Assembly (NCBI GenBank): GCA_937911265.1
Contig: CALDRG010000103.1
Location: forward strand, 1 to 64,000
DNA: 64,000 nt
Origin: Thalassarchaeum sp002495735
Lineage (GTDB): Archaea > Thermoplasmatota > Poseidoniia > Poseidoniales > Thalassarchaeaceae
Direction: 5' to 3'
This document shows positions 36,015 through 44,171 of this stretch, in pieces. The translations under genes were made by a program, and so were the position numbers. Numbering within the stretch: position 1 is the first letter of the stretch; the number at the start of each line of letters is the position of its first letter. Below the pieces are notes generated by a model. The model saw only the letters and a program-made list of their open reading frames with translations, searched no databases and was not told where the DNA came from.

Positions 36015-37783
36015 CGCTGACGCTTCTGCTGCTCTTTGTGCAACAATCTGCAGCGGTTGATTTGGGTCTTACATACGGCAGTATCATCTGTATCGAGACC
36101 CCTACCAAGAGCCTGTTCGAAGCACTTGATGGCATCTGAGTATAATTCGACGGCAGCATATGATGACCCCATGTTGTATAGGGATCTCCCAGTAACTCCG
36201 GCTGGATCCATAGAGATGGCAGCGTGGTATGCTTGTATGCTCTCGGGATACCTAGCCAATTGATACAGTGCGTGTCCTCTGCCGTTCTGAGATCTGATCC
36301 TCAACTCCCGTTCATCTCTGGGCGCCCCTCCGATTGCTCTCTCAAAGCAGTTCAGTGCCTCTATTCCGTTCTCCTCGGTCAGCATACTCAAGCCCTTGTT
36401 ATACCACTCGATGCAGACATTCACACTCTCTTCTTCACTGGGCGGTAGACGTGAGCTAATTCGCTCGGCCTCAATCGCCGCCTCAATCAGATCAGCCTCT
36501 GTTTCTGCATCAGCCTCGAGTAAAACGCTCTGCTCTTCCTGTTCGAGAAAACTTGCCCTCTGCCGGCACTGCTGAGCTCTGTCTATATGTCCTGCCACCG
36601 ACAACGCGTCAGCCAGACCGTGCCATATCTGTGCAGATTGGTTATCGTCTTCAAGCAATTCCTTCCAAGCATTTACTGCGGCTACATGTTCTCCGCTTTC
36701 AGTCAGTTCTTGAGCTTTCAATATCTTATCTGACTTGGTTTCTACAAAGGATGGCTCGGCCCGCTCAACCTCTCTGATCTCATCCTCCTCAAACTCCACT
36801 TCTGAACTCAAACCATCGATCTTTTGGGATTCTTCCTCCTCTAATTCTACCAATCGATTATTTATCGGATTCTCAGGGTCTATCGTAACAACTCGACGCC
36901 AGTTCTGCACAGTCAGATCGTATTCTCCCCTATCTGCGAAAATTTCACCTCTGGCCACAAGGCTGTTGATATGGGCAGGATCAGACAGCAGTGCGTTTGC
37001 AAGTGATTGCATAGCTTCTTCCACACGTCCGGATTTTCGTAGCAACTGTGCGAGATTGAAATGCATCTTAGCCTCGTCTTCGCCGATAGAAATGGAGTAT
37101 TCCATGGCTTGTATCGCGTCTTCGTCATGCCCCAATTGAGAGAGACAGACCCCACATATTGACCAGAGTTCGTGATTGGATGAGGCATCTCCTTCCAAAC
37201 GCGGCTGAATAGAATCGAGAGCTTCTTGGAATAATCCGCTTTGAAGGTGTACACGAGCCTCGAAAAGGACTTCTTCGATGTCCCTGAGTACTGCGGTTGA
37301 TTGCAGCAGGGGCGGCTCTTCGTCAACTGGGTTGGACTCAAGCATTGGAAACTCTTCGATAATTTCCTCTTCTTCTACAGCAACTTTGGAAATCAGTAGG
37401 GGGGAATCATCAACTGGGTGCATCGAGGCTATTCTATCTAAGTCCTCCAAATCAGATATAGTCTGGAGCGCTATTCTTGCTAATTCGGAAGCTCTAACTG
37501 AATCTGAACTTTCAAGCAGTACCGCTAGATTAGCATTGGTTGGCGCATGGTTCGGATTCAAAACGAGGGCCTGGTCGAATGCTGATACGGCATCTGCCGT
37601 ATTGCCTCGCTTAGCTTGCATGACTCCCATACCGTACCAAGCCGATGCACTCTTCGCATCTATATCGATGACTCTGCCGTATGATTCCATAGCCCCCATT
37701 AGGTCTCCTGAGGATGCCTTGGTAGAGGCTTCTTCGAGTAAATCGATTACGCTGGGTTTGACCACGCTTTCGCCTTGGCGCAT
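36002..37783 (-). CDS. Tetratricopeptide repeat protein
   Basis: Starting at the ATG at 37783 gives 593 residues. TPR units are clear, for example ASAWYGMGVMQAKRGNTADAV, then LNPNHAPTNANLAVLL, a middle group around SIGEDEAKMHFNLAQLLRKSGRVEEA and a C-terminal pair ALYQLARYPESIQAYHAAI and ALGRGLDTDD. Acidic, glutamate-rich linkers separate the three blocks. The C-terminus is basic. It has no signal peptide. TPR proteins act as protein-protein scaffolds and the partner is unknown. Its 3' end overlaps the oxidoreductase gene by 13 bases on the other strand. An upstream extension of 52 codons overlaps the divergent gene and was dropped. Confidence 0.85.
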   Translation of the reverse strand: MRQGESVVKPSVIDLLEEASTKASSGDLMGAMESYGRVIDIDAKSASAWYGMGVMQAKRGNTADAVSAFDQALVLNPNHAPTNANLAVLLESSDSVRASELARIALQTISDLEDLDRIASMHPVDDSPLLISKVAVEEEEIIEEFPMLESNPVDEEPPLLQSTAVLRDIEEVLFEARVHLQSGLFQEALDSIQPRLEGDASSNHELWSICGVCLSQLGHDEDAIQAMEYSISIGEDEAKMHFNLAQLLRKSGRVEEAMQSLANALLSDPAHINSLVARGEIFADRGEYDLTVQNWRRVVTIDPENPINNRLVELEEEESQKIDGLSSEVEFEEDEIREVERAEPSFVETKSDKILKAQELTESGEHVAAVNAWKELLEDDNQSAQIWHGLADALSVAGHIDRAQQCRQRASFLEQEEQSVLLEADAETEADLIEAAIEAERISSRLPPSEEESVNVCIEWYNKGLSMLTEENGIEALNCFERAIGGAPRDERELRIRSQNGRGHALYQLARYPESIQAYHAAISMDPAGVTGRSLYNMGSSYAAVELYSDAIKCFEQALGRGLDTDDTAVCKTQINRCRLLHKEQQKRQRQDA

Positions 37784-37857
37784 ATGGGTTAAACATTCTC
37801 CGAACCTGATACCACTTTGACCCTTGCATTCAAGGCGTGGCGTGTCTTCGTAACCCC

Positions 37858-38406
37858 ATGGCCGAGGCAATTCGAGTGATGGGAATTTGTGGGACATTCT
37901 CAACCGATTCGGCCAATGGTAGATTGTTGGAGATAGCATTCAAGCACTGTGAGTCCATGGGTGCCGAGTGCGTGAAATGGGATAATTCGAGTCCTCTACC
38001 GTTCGTTGGAGAAGAGGGCTGCTGGGATGATGAATCTGTTAAGTCATTTCAGAACACCGCTTTATCATCAGATGCATTCATTCTTTCTAGTCCCGAGTAT
38101 CATGGTACCATGAGCGGAGTCATGAAGAACAACTTGGATTTCTTGTCGTACGATCAGACATCCGACAAGTCATTTGCCCTAATGAGTACACTCGGAGGTC
38201 AGTCGAATTCGAATACGCTTAATCACATGAGGATTTCAGTTCGTTGGATACACGGTTGGGCCATACCTGAGCAGGTTGCAGTGGGCAATGTCCGTTCGGC
38301 TTTTGATGAAAACGGAGATTTAGTCGACGAGAAGTTGAATCTGAGGATTCGTGATATGGCACGATCCCTCATTGACTCAGCAGAGTACCTCAGGAGTAAA
38401 CGCTGA
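37858..38406 (+). CDS. NADPH-dependent FMN reductase family flavoprotein
   Basis: A 182-residue flavodoxin-fold protein. The phosphate loop is GTFSTDSANGRLLEIA and the flavin contact region is SSPEYHGTMSGVMKNNLDFL, both typical of SsuE/ArsH-like NAD(P)H:FMN reductases. It should reduce FMN or a quinone-like substrate with NAD(P)H. The ATG at 37858 gives the expected beta-strand start (IRVMGICGT). It is divergent from the TPR gene by 75 bases and followed closely by a small membrane protein and a PqqD-like protein, which may form an operon with it. Confidence 0.85.
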   Translation: MAEAIRVMGICGTFSTDSANGRLLEIAFKHCESMGAECVKWDNSSPLPFVGEEGCWDDESVKSFQNTALSSDAFILSSPEYHGTMSGVMKNNLDFLSYDQTSDKSFALMSTLGGQSNSNTLNHMRISVRWIHGWAIPEQVAVGNVRSAFDENGDLVDEKLNLRIRDMARSLIDSAEYLRSKR

Positions 38407-38415
38407 GGGATTGAT

Positions 38416-38583
38416 TTGCAGAATTTACCGGAAGGCAGTGAGGTGCTGTTACTGGTTTGTGCCATTGCAGGTGTCTCCACGTGGTACCTCAGCAATTTCA
38501 CTGATAGGGAAGGACTAGCTAGATTGTCTGCACTAATAGGCATCAGCTCAATGCTTACAATGGTGGCATGGGTGATTCTCTGA
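38416..38583 (+). CDS. Small two-helix membrane protein (55 residues)
   Basis: A short frame starting at TTG, 9 bases after the FMN reductase stop. It encodes an acidic N-terminus, a hydrophobic helix (about 9-25), a short charged turn with TDREGLARL and a second hydrophobic helix to the C-terminus. Its stop TGA overlaps the ATG of the next gene (TGATG), which strongly suggests it is translated. No family recognised. Confidence 0.55.
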   Translation: MQNLPEGSEVLLLVCAIAGVSTWYLSNFTDREGLARLSALIGISSMLTMVAWVIL

Positions 38584-39044
38584 TGTTGATTACAGATGAG
38601 GCATTTCCCACCAGAGCTCCCGTTTGGTGGGGTCGCAGAGGCCCACCCGGTCCACACCCCGAAAGACTTGGTGTAACGGGAAGGCAAGTCGTTATTAGAA
38701 TCTCGAAATCTCTATCTGGAATCGAGGCCCTAATATCTAGAATATTGAGGGCTCCAAAAGAGGTTCGTCGACCTATGGATGATATGAATTCAGTACTTTG
38801 GGAACTGATGGACGGAACTAATCAATTCAGAGAAATTTGCCGCTTGATGGAGGCTACCTTCCATGAAAGAATAGTTCCAGTTGATGAGAGGCTGCGAGCT
38901 TCTGTGAATCTACTAGTCTCTGACGGCTTGGCAATAGTCAGAAAATCATCATTCAAAGGTGAGTGGAATGTATCTCCCAGATATGATCCATCGGGAAAAC
39001 TTCTCCCTCCGAGTTCGAGTTTGGGGTTGGACTCGGAGGAATAG
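38583..39044 (+). CDS. PqqD-like protein
   Basis: The start ATG overlaps the stop of the small membrane protein gene. The 153-residue product has a basic N-terminal part (PVWWGRRGPPGPHPERLG), then a helical middle, then MNSVLWELMDGTNQFREICRLM with a winged-helix continuation (LRASVNLLVSDGLAIVRK), which fits the PqqD fold. PqqD domains bind peptide precursors for radical SAM enzymes in peptide-modification pathways, but stand-alone versions have other roles. No radical SAM maturase is adjacent (the nearest is at 14216). Function is therefore open. It converges with the next gene without overlap. Confidence 0.6.
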   Translation: MLITDEAFPTRAPVWWGRRGPPGPHPERLGVTGRQVVIRISKSLSGIEALISRILRAPKEVRRPMDDMNSVLWELMDGTNQFREICRLMEATFHERIVPVDERLRASVNLLVSDGLAIVRKSSFKGEWNVSPRYDPSGKLLPPSSSLGLDSEE

Positions 39045-39842
39045 TCACTGTTCCGGCTCTGGCGCCTCGACTCTGATGCGCTCATCTCTCTTGGCTTTGT
39101 ACATCGCAGAGTAGTACACCATCAGAGGTAGGGCCAGCAATAGTGAGAAGCAACCGACCAAGGTAGCGAAACTGTATACAGATTCCTGTATTGGGTCTAG
39201 TTTGAATTCACTGACGGATACAATTTCATGAGTGACGACCTCCATAGACAGGTTGATGCCTTGCGAACTCACAATCCCGTCATCATCTAGCACAGAAATC
39301 CTCCATGACACAGTTTCTCGATTCTCTGTAATCAGCCTCAGAGCCTCAACTTCTGCACTGTCTGAATCTTCGCTCTGCAGATACCCTAATCCATCAATAG
39401 GAAGCTCCAACGAGACAAGTCCTCTGACTGTCATATTGTCGTTCTCTACCCGTACCTCGTGAGCGCTGGCCAGTACACATGACTCCGATACATCACTCCA
39501 TTCTCTACAGTTGAAATTATCTGCATCGGGCGTACCCAGCAGAAGGGAGTGATACCATTCCGCCCCCGACGTCTCGACTCTGATTGTATTGCCCACCGAA
39601 ATTCCAGATACAGTCACGTTGATCCATGTCAATGCCCCATCAGAAGTCGTCTGCCACTTCGCCTCCCCTTCTATTTCCTCTTCCATTTGCAGTATAATAG
39701 GTTCATTTGTCGTCGAATAGCCATAATACTCAGAGTCGACAGTATTCGAATACACCGCGTATCCCAGCACTAGAATTAGCACCATACCTATCCCAATCAT
39801 CGTCCTCAGCATGTTGGGGTTGCGCGATAGGGACTTACGCAT
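39045..39842 (-). CDS. Membrane protein with extracellular beta domain, unknown function
   Basis: A 265-residue protein with an N-terminal helix (about 12-30), an external region of about 175 residues rich in beta strands (EGEAKWQTTSDGALTWINVTV, then GLVSLELPI), and a second hydrophobic helix near residues 225-247 followed by a basic, arginine- and glutamate-rich tail in the cytoplasm. Two cysteines near residues 107-117 (FNCREWSDVSESC) could form a disulphide. No family is recognised. It is transcribed away from the ribosomal protein operon, with about 130 bases between the starts. Confidence 0.55.
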   Translation of the reverse strand: MRKSLSRNPNMLRTMIGIGMVLILVLGYAVYSNTVDSEYYGYSTTNEPIILQMEEEIEGEAKWQTTSDGALTWINVTVSGISVGNTIRVETSGAEWYHSLLLGTPDADNFNCREWSDVSESCVLASAHEVRVENDNMTVRGLVSLELPIDGLGYLQSEDSDSAEVEALRLITENRETVSWRISVLDDDGIVSSQGINLSMEVVTHEIVSVSEFKLDPIQESVYSFATLVGCFSLLLALPLMVYYSAMYKAKRDERIRVEAPEPEQ

Positions 39843-39933
39843 GACACCTCGTGCTGAGTCCGAGATTTCAATACTTGGAGGCGCAACTCAGACACCTATG
39901 CTGCCACGCAGTGGCGAATCAATAGTCATCACG

Positions 39934-39943
39934 ATTAAATATG
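39934..39943 (+). promoter_or_regulatory. Candidate TATA box for the ribosomal protein operon
   Basis: ATTAAATATG lies 34 bases before the eS19 start. A purine-rich ribosome binding site, AAGGTGAG at 39966-39973, precedes the ATG at 39977. The spacing suits an archaeal promoter with a short leader. Confidence 0.5.
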
Positions 39944-39976
39944 GTCTCTAGGACGGCCGGTCCGCAAGGTGAGTAA

Positions 39977-40447
39977 ATGACCACATACCACGATGTCCCC
40001 GCTGATTTGCTGATAGCCGAGTTAGCAACTCGGCTGCAGGGCATGGACCAGGTGTCTCCTCCCGATTGGGCTGATTACGTCAAGACTGGCAGTCACAGGG
40101 AGAGGCCACCAGTTCAGGATGATTGGTGGTACGTCCGCTCAGCAGCAGTACTCAGAAAGGTAGGGATGATGGGGCCGATTGGAGCCAACCACATGGCTCA
40201 GCAGTTCGGAGGGCCCAAGGACAGGGGAGTTAAGCAGAACCGTGCGGTTTCCGGGTCCAGAAAAATAGCTAGAACCATTCTCCAGCAGTTATCCGCATGC
40301 GAACTGATTGCCAGTAAGCACAATCTTGCCGGAACTGTCAATCTAGGTAAGATTTTGACTGGTTCCGGTCAATCGATACTAGACGACTCTGCTCATGCGA
40401 TTCGTGGCAGCGCAGAGGAGAGATATCCCGGGCTATCCGGGTTCTGA
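39977..40447 (+). CDS. rps19e: Ribosomal protein eS19
   Basis: A small-subunit protein of archaea and eukaryotes. The 156-residue sequence starts with TTYHDVPADLLIAELA, followed by PPDWADYVKTGSHRERPPVQDDWWYVRSAAVLRKV and the basic GGPKDRGVKQNRAVSGSRKIARTILQQL, all recognisable for eS19. It is the first gene of the operon with eL39, eL31, eS17 and a methyltransferase, and a good Shine-Dalgarno-like AAGGTGAG precedes it. The gap to eL39 is only 6 bases. Confidence 0.95.
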   Translation: MTTYHDVPADLLIAELATRLQGMDQVSPPDWADYVKTGSHRERPPVQDDWWYVRSAAVLRKVGMMGPIGANHMAQQFGGPKDRGVKQNRAVSGSRKIARTILQQLSACELIASKHNLAGTVNLGKILTGSGQSILDDSAHAIRGSAEERYPGLSGF

Positions 40448-40453
40448 GGTGGT

Positions 40454-40612
40454 ATGATGTCTAGTAACAAACCATTCGCCAAGAAACAGAGACTTCAGAA
40501 AGTCACTAAACAGAATCGTCGGGTTCCCGTGTGGGTGATGCTTCGCACCAACCGCAGGGTAAATTCTCATCCTAAGCGCCATATGTGGCGTCGATCCAAA
40601 TTACAGAGGTGA
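40454..40612 (+). CDS. rpl39e: Ribosomal protein eL39
   Basis: A very short basic protein of 52 residues that lines the exit tunnel. The translated sequence has SSNKPFAKKQRLQKVTKQNR, then VPVWVMLRTNRRV and a final HPKRHMWRRSKLQR, as in archaeal L39e. Two adjacent ATG codons are possible starts (40454 and 40457). A gap of 6 bases separates it from eS19. Confidence 0.93.
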   Translation: MMSSNKPFAKKQRLQKVTKQNRRVPVWVMLRTNRRVNSHPKRHMWRRSKLQR

Positions 40613-40616
40613 TTGA

Positions 40617-40880
40617 TTGGCTGAGGTGAAGGAAATGACGATACCACTGCGTGCTGCATGGAACGTTCCGCGTAGTCGGCGCGCTAACAGGGCCATCGCA
40701 GAAATCCGGATTCACGTCTCGCGTCACATGAAGATGACAGATGATGAGGATCTTTGGATCGATGAGGCTGTGAACCATGCAATATGGTCTCGTGGTATGC
40801 AGCATCCCCCTCGCAAGATTCGTGTAGTCTGCACGCGCGAGGAAGGCTTCCCAATCGAAGTTAAACTACTGGAGGCCTGA
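40617..40880 (+). CDS. rpl31e: Ribosomal protein eL31
   Basis: An 87-residue large-subunit protein. It has TIPLRAAWNVPRSRRANRA, then IRIHVSRHMK, DEDLWIDEAVNHAIWSRGMQHPPRKIRV, all characteristic of L31e. It starts at TTG, 4 bases after eL39, although an internal ATG (residue 7) is an alternative. It sits near the exit tunnel where nascent-chain factors such as SRP dock. Confidence 0.94.
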   Translation: MAEVKEMTIPLRAAWNVPRSRRANRAIAEIRIHVSRHMKMTDDEDLWIDEAVNHAIWSRGMQHPPRKIRVVCTREEGFPIEVKLLEA

Positions 40881-40882
40881 GC

Positions 40883-41074
40883 ATGGGTAACATTAGACCA
40901 TCTTTCATCAAGATCAGGGCACTCAGGCTACTTGAGATATATCCAGATCAGTTCACTGACGATTTCGATACCAACAAGCACCTCGTCTCAGAGTTCAGTG
41001 ACGTCGATAACAAGAGGATGAGGAACTGGATAGCTGGGTATATCACGCGCTACAGGCAACGCCGTACAGATTGA
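40883..41074 (+). CDS. rps17e: Ribosomal protein eS17
   Basis: A 63-residue small-subunit protein, with GNIRPSFIKIRALRLLEIYP, FDTNKHLVSEFSDVDNKRMRNWIAGYITRYRQR. These match archaeal S17e. It starts 2 bases after eL31 ends. In many euryarchaea this position after eL31 is occupied by aIF6, so its location here is noteworthy. Confidence 0.9.
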   Translation: MGNIRPSFIKIRALRLLEIYPDQFTDDFDTNKHLVSEFSDVDNKRMRNWIAGYITRYRQRRTD

Positions 41075-41110
41075 GACTATCCTCTTGAAAGATGACTGCA
41101 TGCGCCAGTC

Positions 41111-41863
41111 ATGGGGAACCACAGAAAAGTCCCTTTGCCTCTTGTGAACGAGAACCTGTGCATAGTATTGGTCAATCCCGGGCACGATGGCAACATTGGG
41201 GCAGTCGCCAGATCTATGCTTAACTTTGGAATCACCGATTTGAGAGTGGTCGGTAGGTTCGGAAAGTGGTCTGAAGAGACTAGAAACCGTGCTAAGAACG
41301 CGCAATCGGTACTAGATTCGGCAAAACTCGTGAGTACAATTGCAGATGCGACTAGTGACTGCTCGATAGTAATCGGAACATCCGGCAAGAGGGAGGACGG
41401 CAACAAGACTGTCATGAGACACTTCCTACTGCCAGAGGAGCTGCCAGAAAGGCTCTCAGGAACAGATGGCAGAGTTGCTATTGTATTCGGACCAGAGGAC
41501 AAGGGACTTCTGAACGAGGAGTTGAGGATGTGTGACCTATTAATCACGATACCCACATGGGAGGGTTACCCCATTCTGAATCTCAGCCACGCTGTTTCAA
41601 TTATCTGCTTCAGCTGGTACGTGAATTCAGATACCATTCAGCCAACGGGAACAGGAAATAGACTATTGGATTCTGACCTTAGGACTGCATTCAGATCTGA
41701 GGTATCTAGGTTGGTAGAATCTATGCCTACCAAGGATCACAAAAGAAAAGGAATTGAGGAAACTCTAGTCAGAGTCATAATGAGAGGATTACCGAAAGAC
41801 GAAGAGATTCACAGATTGCTAGGGGTCATAACGGAGGCTGCAGATGCTTTCGAAGAGGATTAG
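41111..41863 (+). CDS. trmJ: SPOUT-family RNA 2'-O-methyltransferase (TrmJ-like)
   Basis: The 250-residue protein has the three SpoU/TrmJ motifs: VNPGHDGNIGAVARSMLNFG (motif 1, with the catalytic Arg), VIFGPEDKGLLNEEL-like IVFGPEDKGLLNEE (motif 2) and YPILNLSHAVSII (motif 3), which form the trefoil knot that binds SAM. TrmJ methylates the ribose at position 32 of tRNA, and rRNA is an alternative target. The C-terminal extension has a helical region with a basic patch. It is 36 bases downstream of eS17 and probably co-transcribed, so a role in ribosome or tRNA maturation fits. Confidence 0.85.
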   Translation: MGNHRKVPLPLVNENLCIVLVNPGHDGNIGAVARSMLNFGITDLRVVGRFGKWSEETRNRAKNAQSVLDSAKLVSTIADATSDCSIVIGTSGKREDGNKTVMRHFLLPEELPERLSGTDGRVAIVFGPEDKGLLNEELRMCDLLITIPTWEGYPILNLSHAVSIICFSWYVNSDTIQPTGTGNRLLDSDLRTAFRSEVSRLVESMPTKDHKRKGIEETLVRVIMRGLPKDEEIHRLLGVITEAADAFEED

Positions 41864-41897
41864 TTGGAAGAAAGACAAGGGCCGGGGAAATTGGATA

Positions 41898-42347
41898 TCA
41901 AGGACTCCAAGTAGCCCAGGACTTGGGAGTTTCCCTGACATGGAATGAGTGTAATCTGAGTATATTCCCATATGCCGACGAGATGTGAGGTTCGATTAGC
42001 TCGAACGCCCACTTGGCTAGGTTCTCTGCAGTTGGAATGAATGGAACGACCAGAGTCCTATGTCCGTCTCCCATCGAAGATAGAGCTTCTAGGGCCTCAG
42101 TATCTCCCTCGTAAACGATGAATGCGTGATCAACCACGTCGTGGATGTGCTGCATGAGAATCACTGAGACGTCAGCGAAATCCATCAGCATCCCCTCTTC
42201 TGATGCCCCTGCATGGGTGACTACATCACCTTCTAGCTCAGCTTCCCATCTGTACCTATGTCCATGCATGTTTCTGCACTTGCTACTGTGGTTAGGGACT
42301 CTATGTCCGGTATCCGTCTCAACCCATCTGCGTATCTTAGTCGTCAT
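41898..42347 (-). CDS. queD: 6-carboxytetrahydropterin synthase QueD (PTPS family)
   Basis: QueD makes 6-carboxy-tetrahydropterin from dihydroneopterin triphosphate in preQ0 synthesis. The ATG at 42347 gives 149 residues. The zinc ligands are HRVPNHSSKCRNMHGHRYRWE (His, then His-x-His) with the catalytic cysteine in SSKC, and VVDHAF supplies the catalytic His. Family elements LMDFADVSVIL and TAENLAKWAFELI are present. The start overlaps the msrB end by 11 bases, so QueD is the last gene of the preQ0 operon. Confidence 0.9.
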   Translation of the reverse strand: MTTKIRRWVETDTGHRVPNHSSKCRNMHGHRYRWEAELEGDVVTHAGASEEGMLMDFADVSVILMQHIHDVVDHAFIVYEGDTEALEALSSMGDGHRTLVVPFIPTAENLAKWAFELIEPHISSAYGNILRLHSFHVRETPKSWATWSP

Positions 42348-42762
42348 GATTCGCCTCCTGGATGAAATCCATGCTGGCTGAGTTGATGCAGTACCTATCT
42401 CCTCCGAACTCAGAGGGACCGTCACGGAACACATGACCGAGGTGGGCATCGCATGAACCACACCTGACCTCTACCCTGAGCATGCCATGGGCCCTGTCCT
42501 CTAGTCTCCTTATTCCCGCATCTTGGTGTTCTGTGTGGAACGCAGGCCAACCACATCCTGAGTGATACTTCATCTCACTAGTGAATAGTAAATGGCCACA
42601 GCATAAACAGCTGTAGTAACCGTCCCTTTCCTCCATGTTGTATATCCCTGTGTTAGGCATCTCCGTGCCAGCTTCCCTAGTAACATGGTATTGCAGTGTG
42701 GTTAGCCTAGAATGCCACTCTGCATCCCTTTCAGGATCCGTCCTTGGTGTGGATTCTGTCAT
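42337..42762 (-). CDS. msrB: Peptide-methionine (R)-S-oxide reductase
   Basis: It repairs oxidised methionine. The 141-residue protein carries the structural zinc site (CLCCGHLLF and CGSCDAHLGHVF) and the catalytic cysteine in RYCINSASMDF, along with HSGCGWPAFH. It is inserted between queC and queD, overlapping each by a few bases, so it is transcribed with the preQ0 genes. It has no obvious biochemical connection to deazaguanine synthesis. Confidence 0.93.
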   Translation of the reverse strand: MTESTPRTDPERDAEWHSRLTTLQYHVTREAGTEMPNTGIYNMEERDGYYSCLCCGHLLFTSEMKYHSGCGWPAFHTEHQDAGIRRLEDRAHGMLRVEVRCGSCDAHLGHVFRDGPSEFGGDRYCINSASMDFIQEANHDD

Positions 42763-43541
42763 AGTACAGCCTCAAACTGCCTTTCAGTCTCGATAGCGTG
42801 CTCAAGAACGGCGTCCCAGTCTTCGACGTACTGAACAGGGTCCTTCCTACCGATCGCATGGAATGCTAGTATCCTCTCCACATCTGCACCGGTCTTTCCC
42901 GAACTACGTCCTAATTCATCGGGACTGTAGGATGTGTTTGTATTGCTGAATACTGTATCGAAATCGAGCCCTAGGAAATCACAAGAAATTATGGCATCCC
43001 TGAGGATACTCTCCTTGTCTCCGTCTACATATGGAAGATTGACAGTGACTCTCTCCGAGCCCCAGTTCCCAGTTTCGAATGCGCGCATCAGCGCATCGTA
43101 GAATTCTGGCCTGCAATCCGGATAAATTGCATGATCTCCTGAATGCACTCCTAATGTCACGGATACATCCACATTTTCCTTGGCGGAGACAGACAGGGCG
43201 TATCCGTAGAGAATTGACGAAAATATCGCGTTTCGGTTAGGCACGACAGTCTGTTTCATCTGTTCCTCCTCATAGTGGCCTTCGGGAACAAGTCTTTCAG
43301 AATCCGTGAGGGTTGAGTCGAAGAGGGACATGGCACTAGATAGGTCAGCCACGAAATGCTCTACCGCGTATCCCTTAGAACGAAGGTAATCGACGTTTGC
43401 TGATGCTCTATCAAGCTCTATTACGTGCTTCTGGCCGTAATTGTAGGAGATACAGGTAACCTCACAGCCTCTTGCTAGCATGCGTAGAAGCAGCGAGGTT
43501 GAGTCCATCCCCCCACTGAGTGCCATTACCACTCTACTCAT
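42759..43541 (-). CDS. queC: 7-cyano-7-deazaguanine synthase QueC, zinc cysteines apparently substituted
   Basis: QueC uses ATP and ammonia to turn carboxy-deazaguanine into preQ0. The P-loop is ALSGGMDSTSLL at residues 7-18, with the SYNYGQKH segment at 32-39 and TVVPNRNAIF at 98-107, all standard. The C-terminus of the family normally has a zinc site of the form Cys...CGxCxxCxxR. At the aligned place here I read NTSYS (around 204) and SSGKTGADVERILAF (213-227), with Ser214, Thr217 and Asp220 in the CxxCxxC positions. This suggests loss of the zinc. Length 260 residues. It overlaps queE and msrB by 4 bases each. Confidence 0.88.
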   Translation of the reverse strand: MSRVVMALSGGMDSTSLLLRMLARGCEVTCISYNYGQKHVIELDRASANVDYLRSKGYAVEHFVADLSSAMSLFDSTLTDSERLVPEGHYEEEQMKQTVVPNRNAIFSSILYGYALSVSAKENVDVSVTLGVHSGDHAIYPDCRPEFYDALMRAFETGNWGSERVTVNLPYVDGDKESILRDAIISCDFLGLDFDTVFSNTNTSYSPDELGRSSGKTGADVERILAFHAIGRKDPVQYVEDWDAVLEHAIETERQFEAVL

Positions 43542-44167
43542 TCAACACACATCCACTTGTGAGTTTGCAACGAGAGTATCCAATCAGGTTCCAATCTCAC
43601 TTGTTCAAAGGTAGCATGAAAGTTGAGTCCATTCCATTCGACTGTTTCAGATTCGTCATAGCAGGGCTGAAGGTACAGGTGTTCGAAACCGTCCTTCAAG
43701 TCGTCGTACATCGACAAGTCCTGTCCGAGGTATACGACCTTCAACTCATCACCCGTTCGTTGCCTAATTGTAACATCCGGGTACTCCTGGTCCTTTGGAC
43801 TGACGCATATCCAGTCAATGATCCCATTTGGAATATCCACGGTTCCATTGGTCTCGATGCTGATATGGTATCCTGTTGCCCTCAGAGCCCCACACAGCGT
43901 TGGCAGGTCCTGTAGTGCGGGTTCTCCCCCAGTCAAGATGATTCTGTCGCAATCGAACTTGCTCACATCAGCTATGACCTGCCCCAGCGTCATGTCATCC
44001 CACTCGTCGAATTCAGTATCACACCACGGGCACCTGAGGTTGCACCGGCCGAATCGAATGAACACTGAAGATATCCCTGTATGATGGCCCTCTCCTTGGA
44101 TGCTGTGAAATATCTCAACTATGGGAAAGATCTGCTCAAGATTCGGACCAGTGGGCAACAGTACCAT
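43538..44167 (-). CDS. queE: 7-carboxy-7-deazaguanine synthase QueE (radical SAM)
   Basis: QueE rearranges 6-carboxy-tetrahydropterin to 7-carboxy-7-deazaguanine. From the ATG at 44167 it has 209 residues. The N-terminal FHSIQGEGHHTGISSVFIRF is the QueE signature and the cluster motif is CNLRCPWC, a C-x3-C-x2-C pattern, followed by DTEFDEW. GGEPALQD and SIETNGT are also typical. The start lies just inside the downstream end of folE (5 bases before its stop), consistent with a compact operon. Confidence 0.92.
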   Translation of the reverse strand: MVLLPTGPNLEQIFPIVEIFHSIQGEGHHTGISSVFIRFGRCNLRCPWCDTEFDEWDDMTLGQVIADVSKFDCDRIILTGGEPALQDLPTLCGALRATGYHISIETNGTVDIPNGIIDWICVSPKDQEYPDVTIRQRTGDELKVVYLGQDLSMYDDLKDGFEHLYLQPCYDESETVEWNGLNFHATFEQVRLEPDWILSLQTHKWMCVE

Positions 44168-44171
44168 ACAA

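Noticed and set aside
36913..37341. A 142-codon frame inside the TPR gene on the same strand
   Set aside because: It is an alternative frame with no recognisable features within a well-supported TPR coding region.
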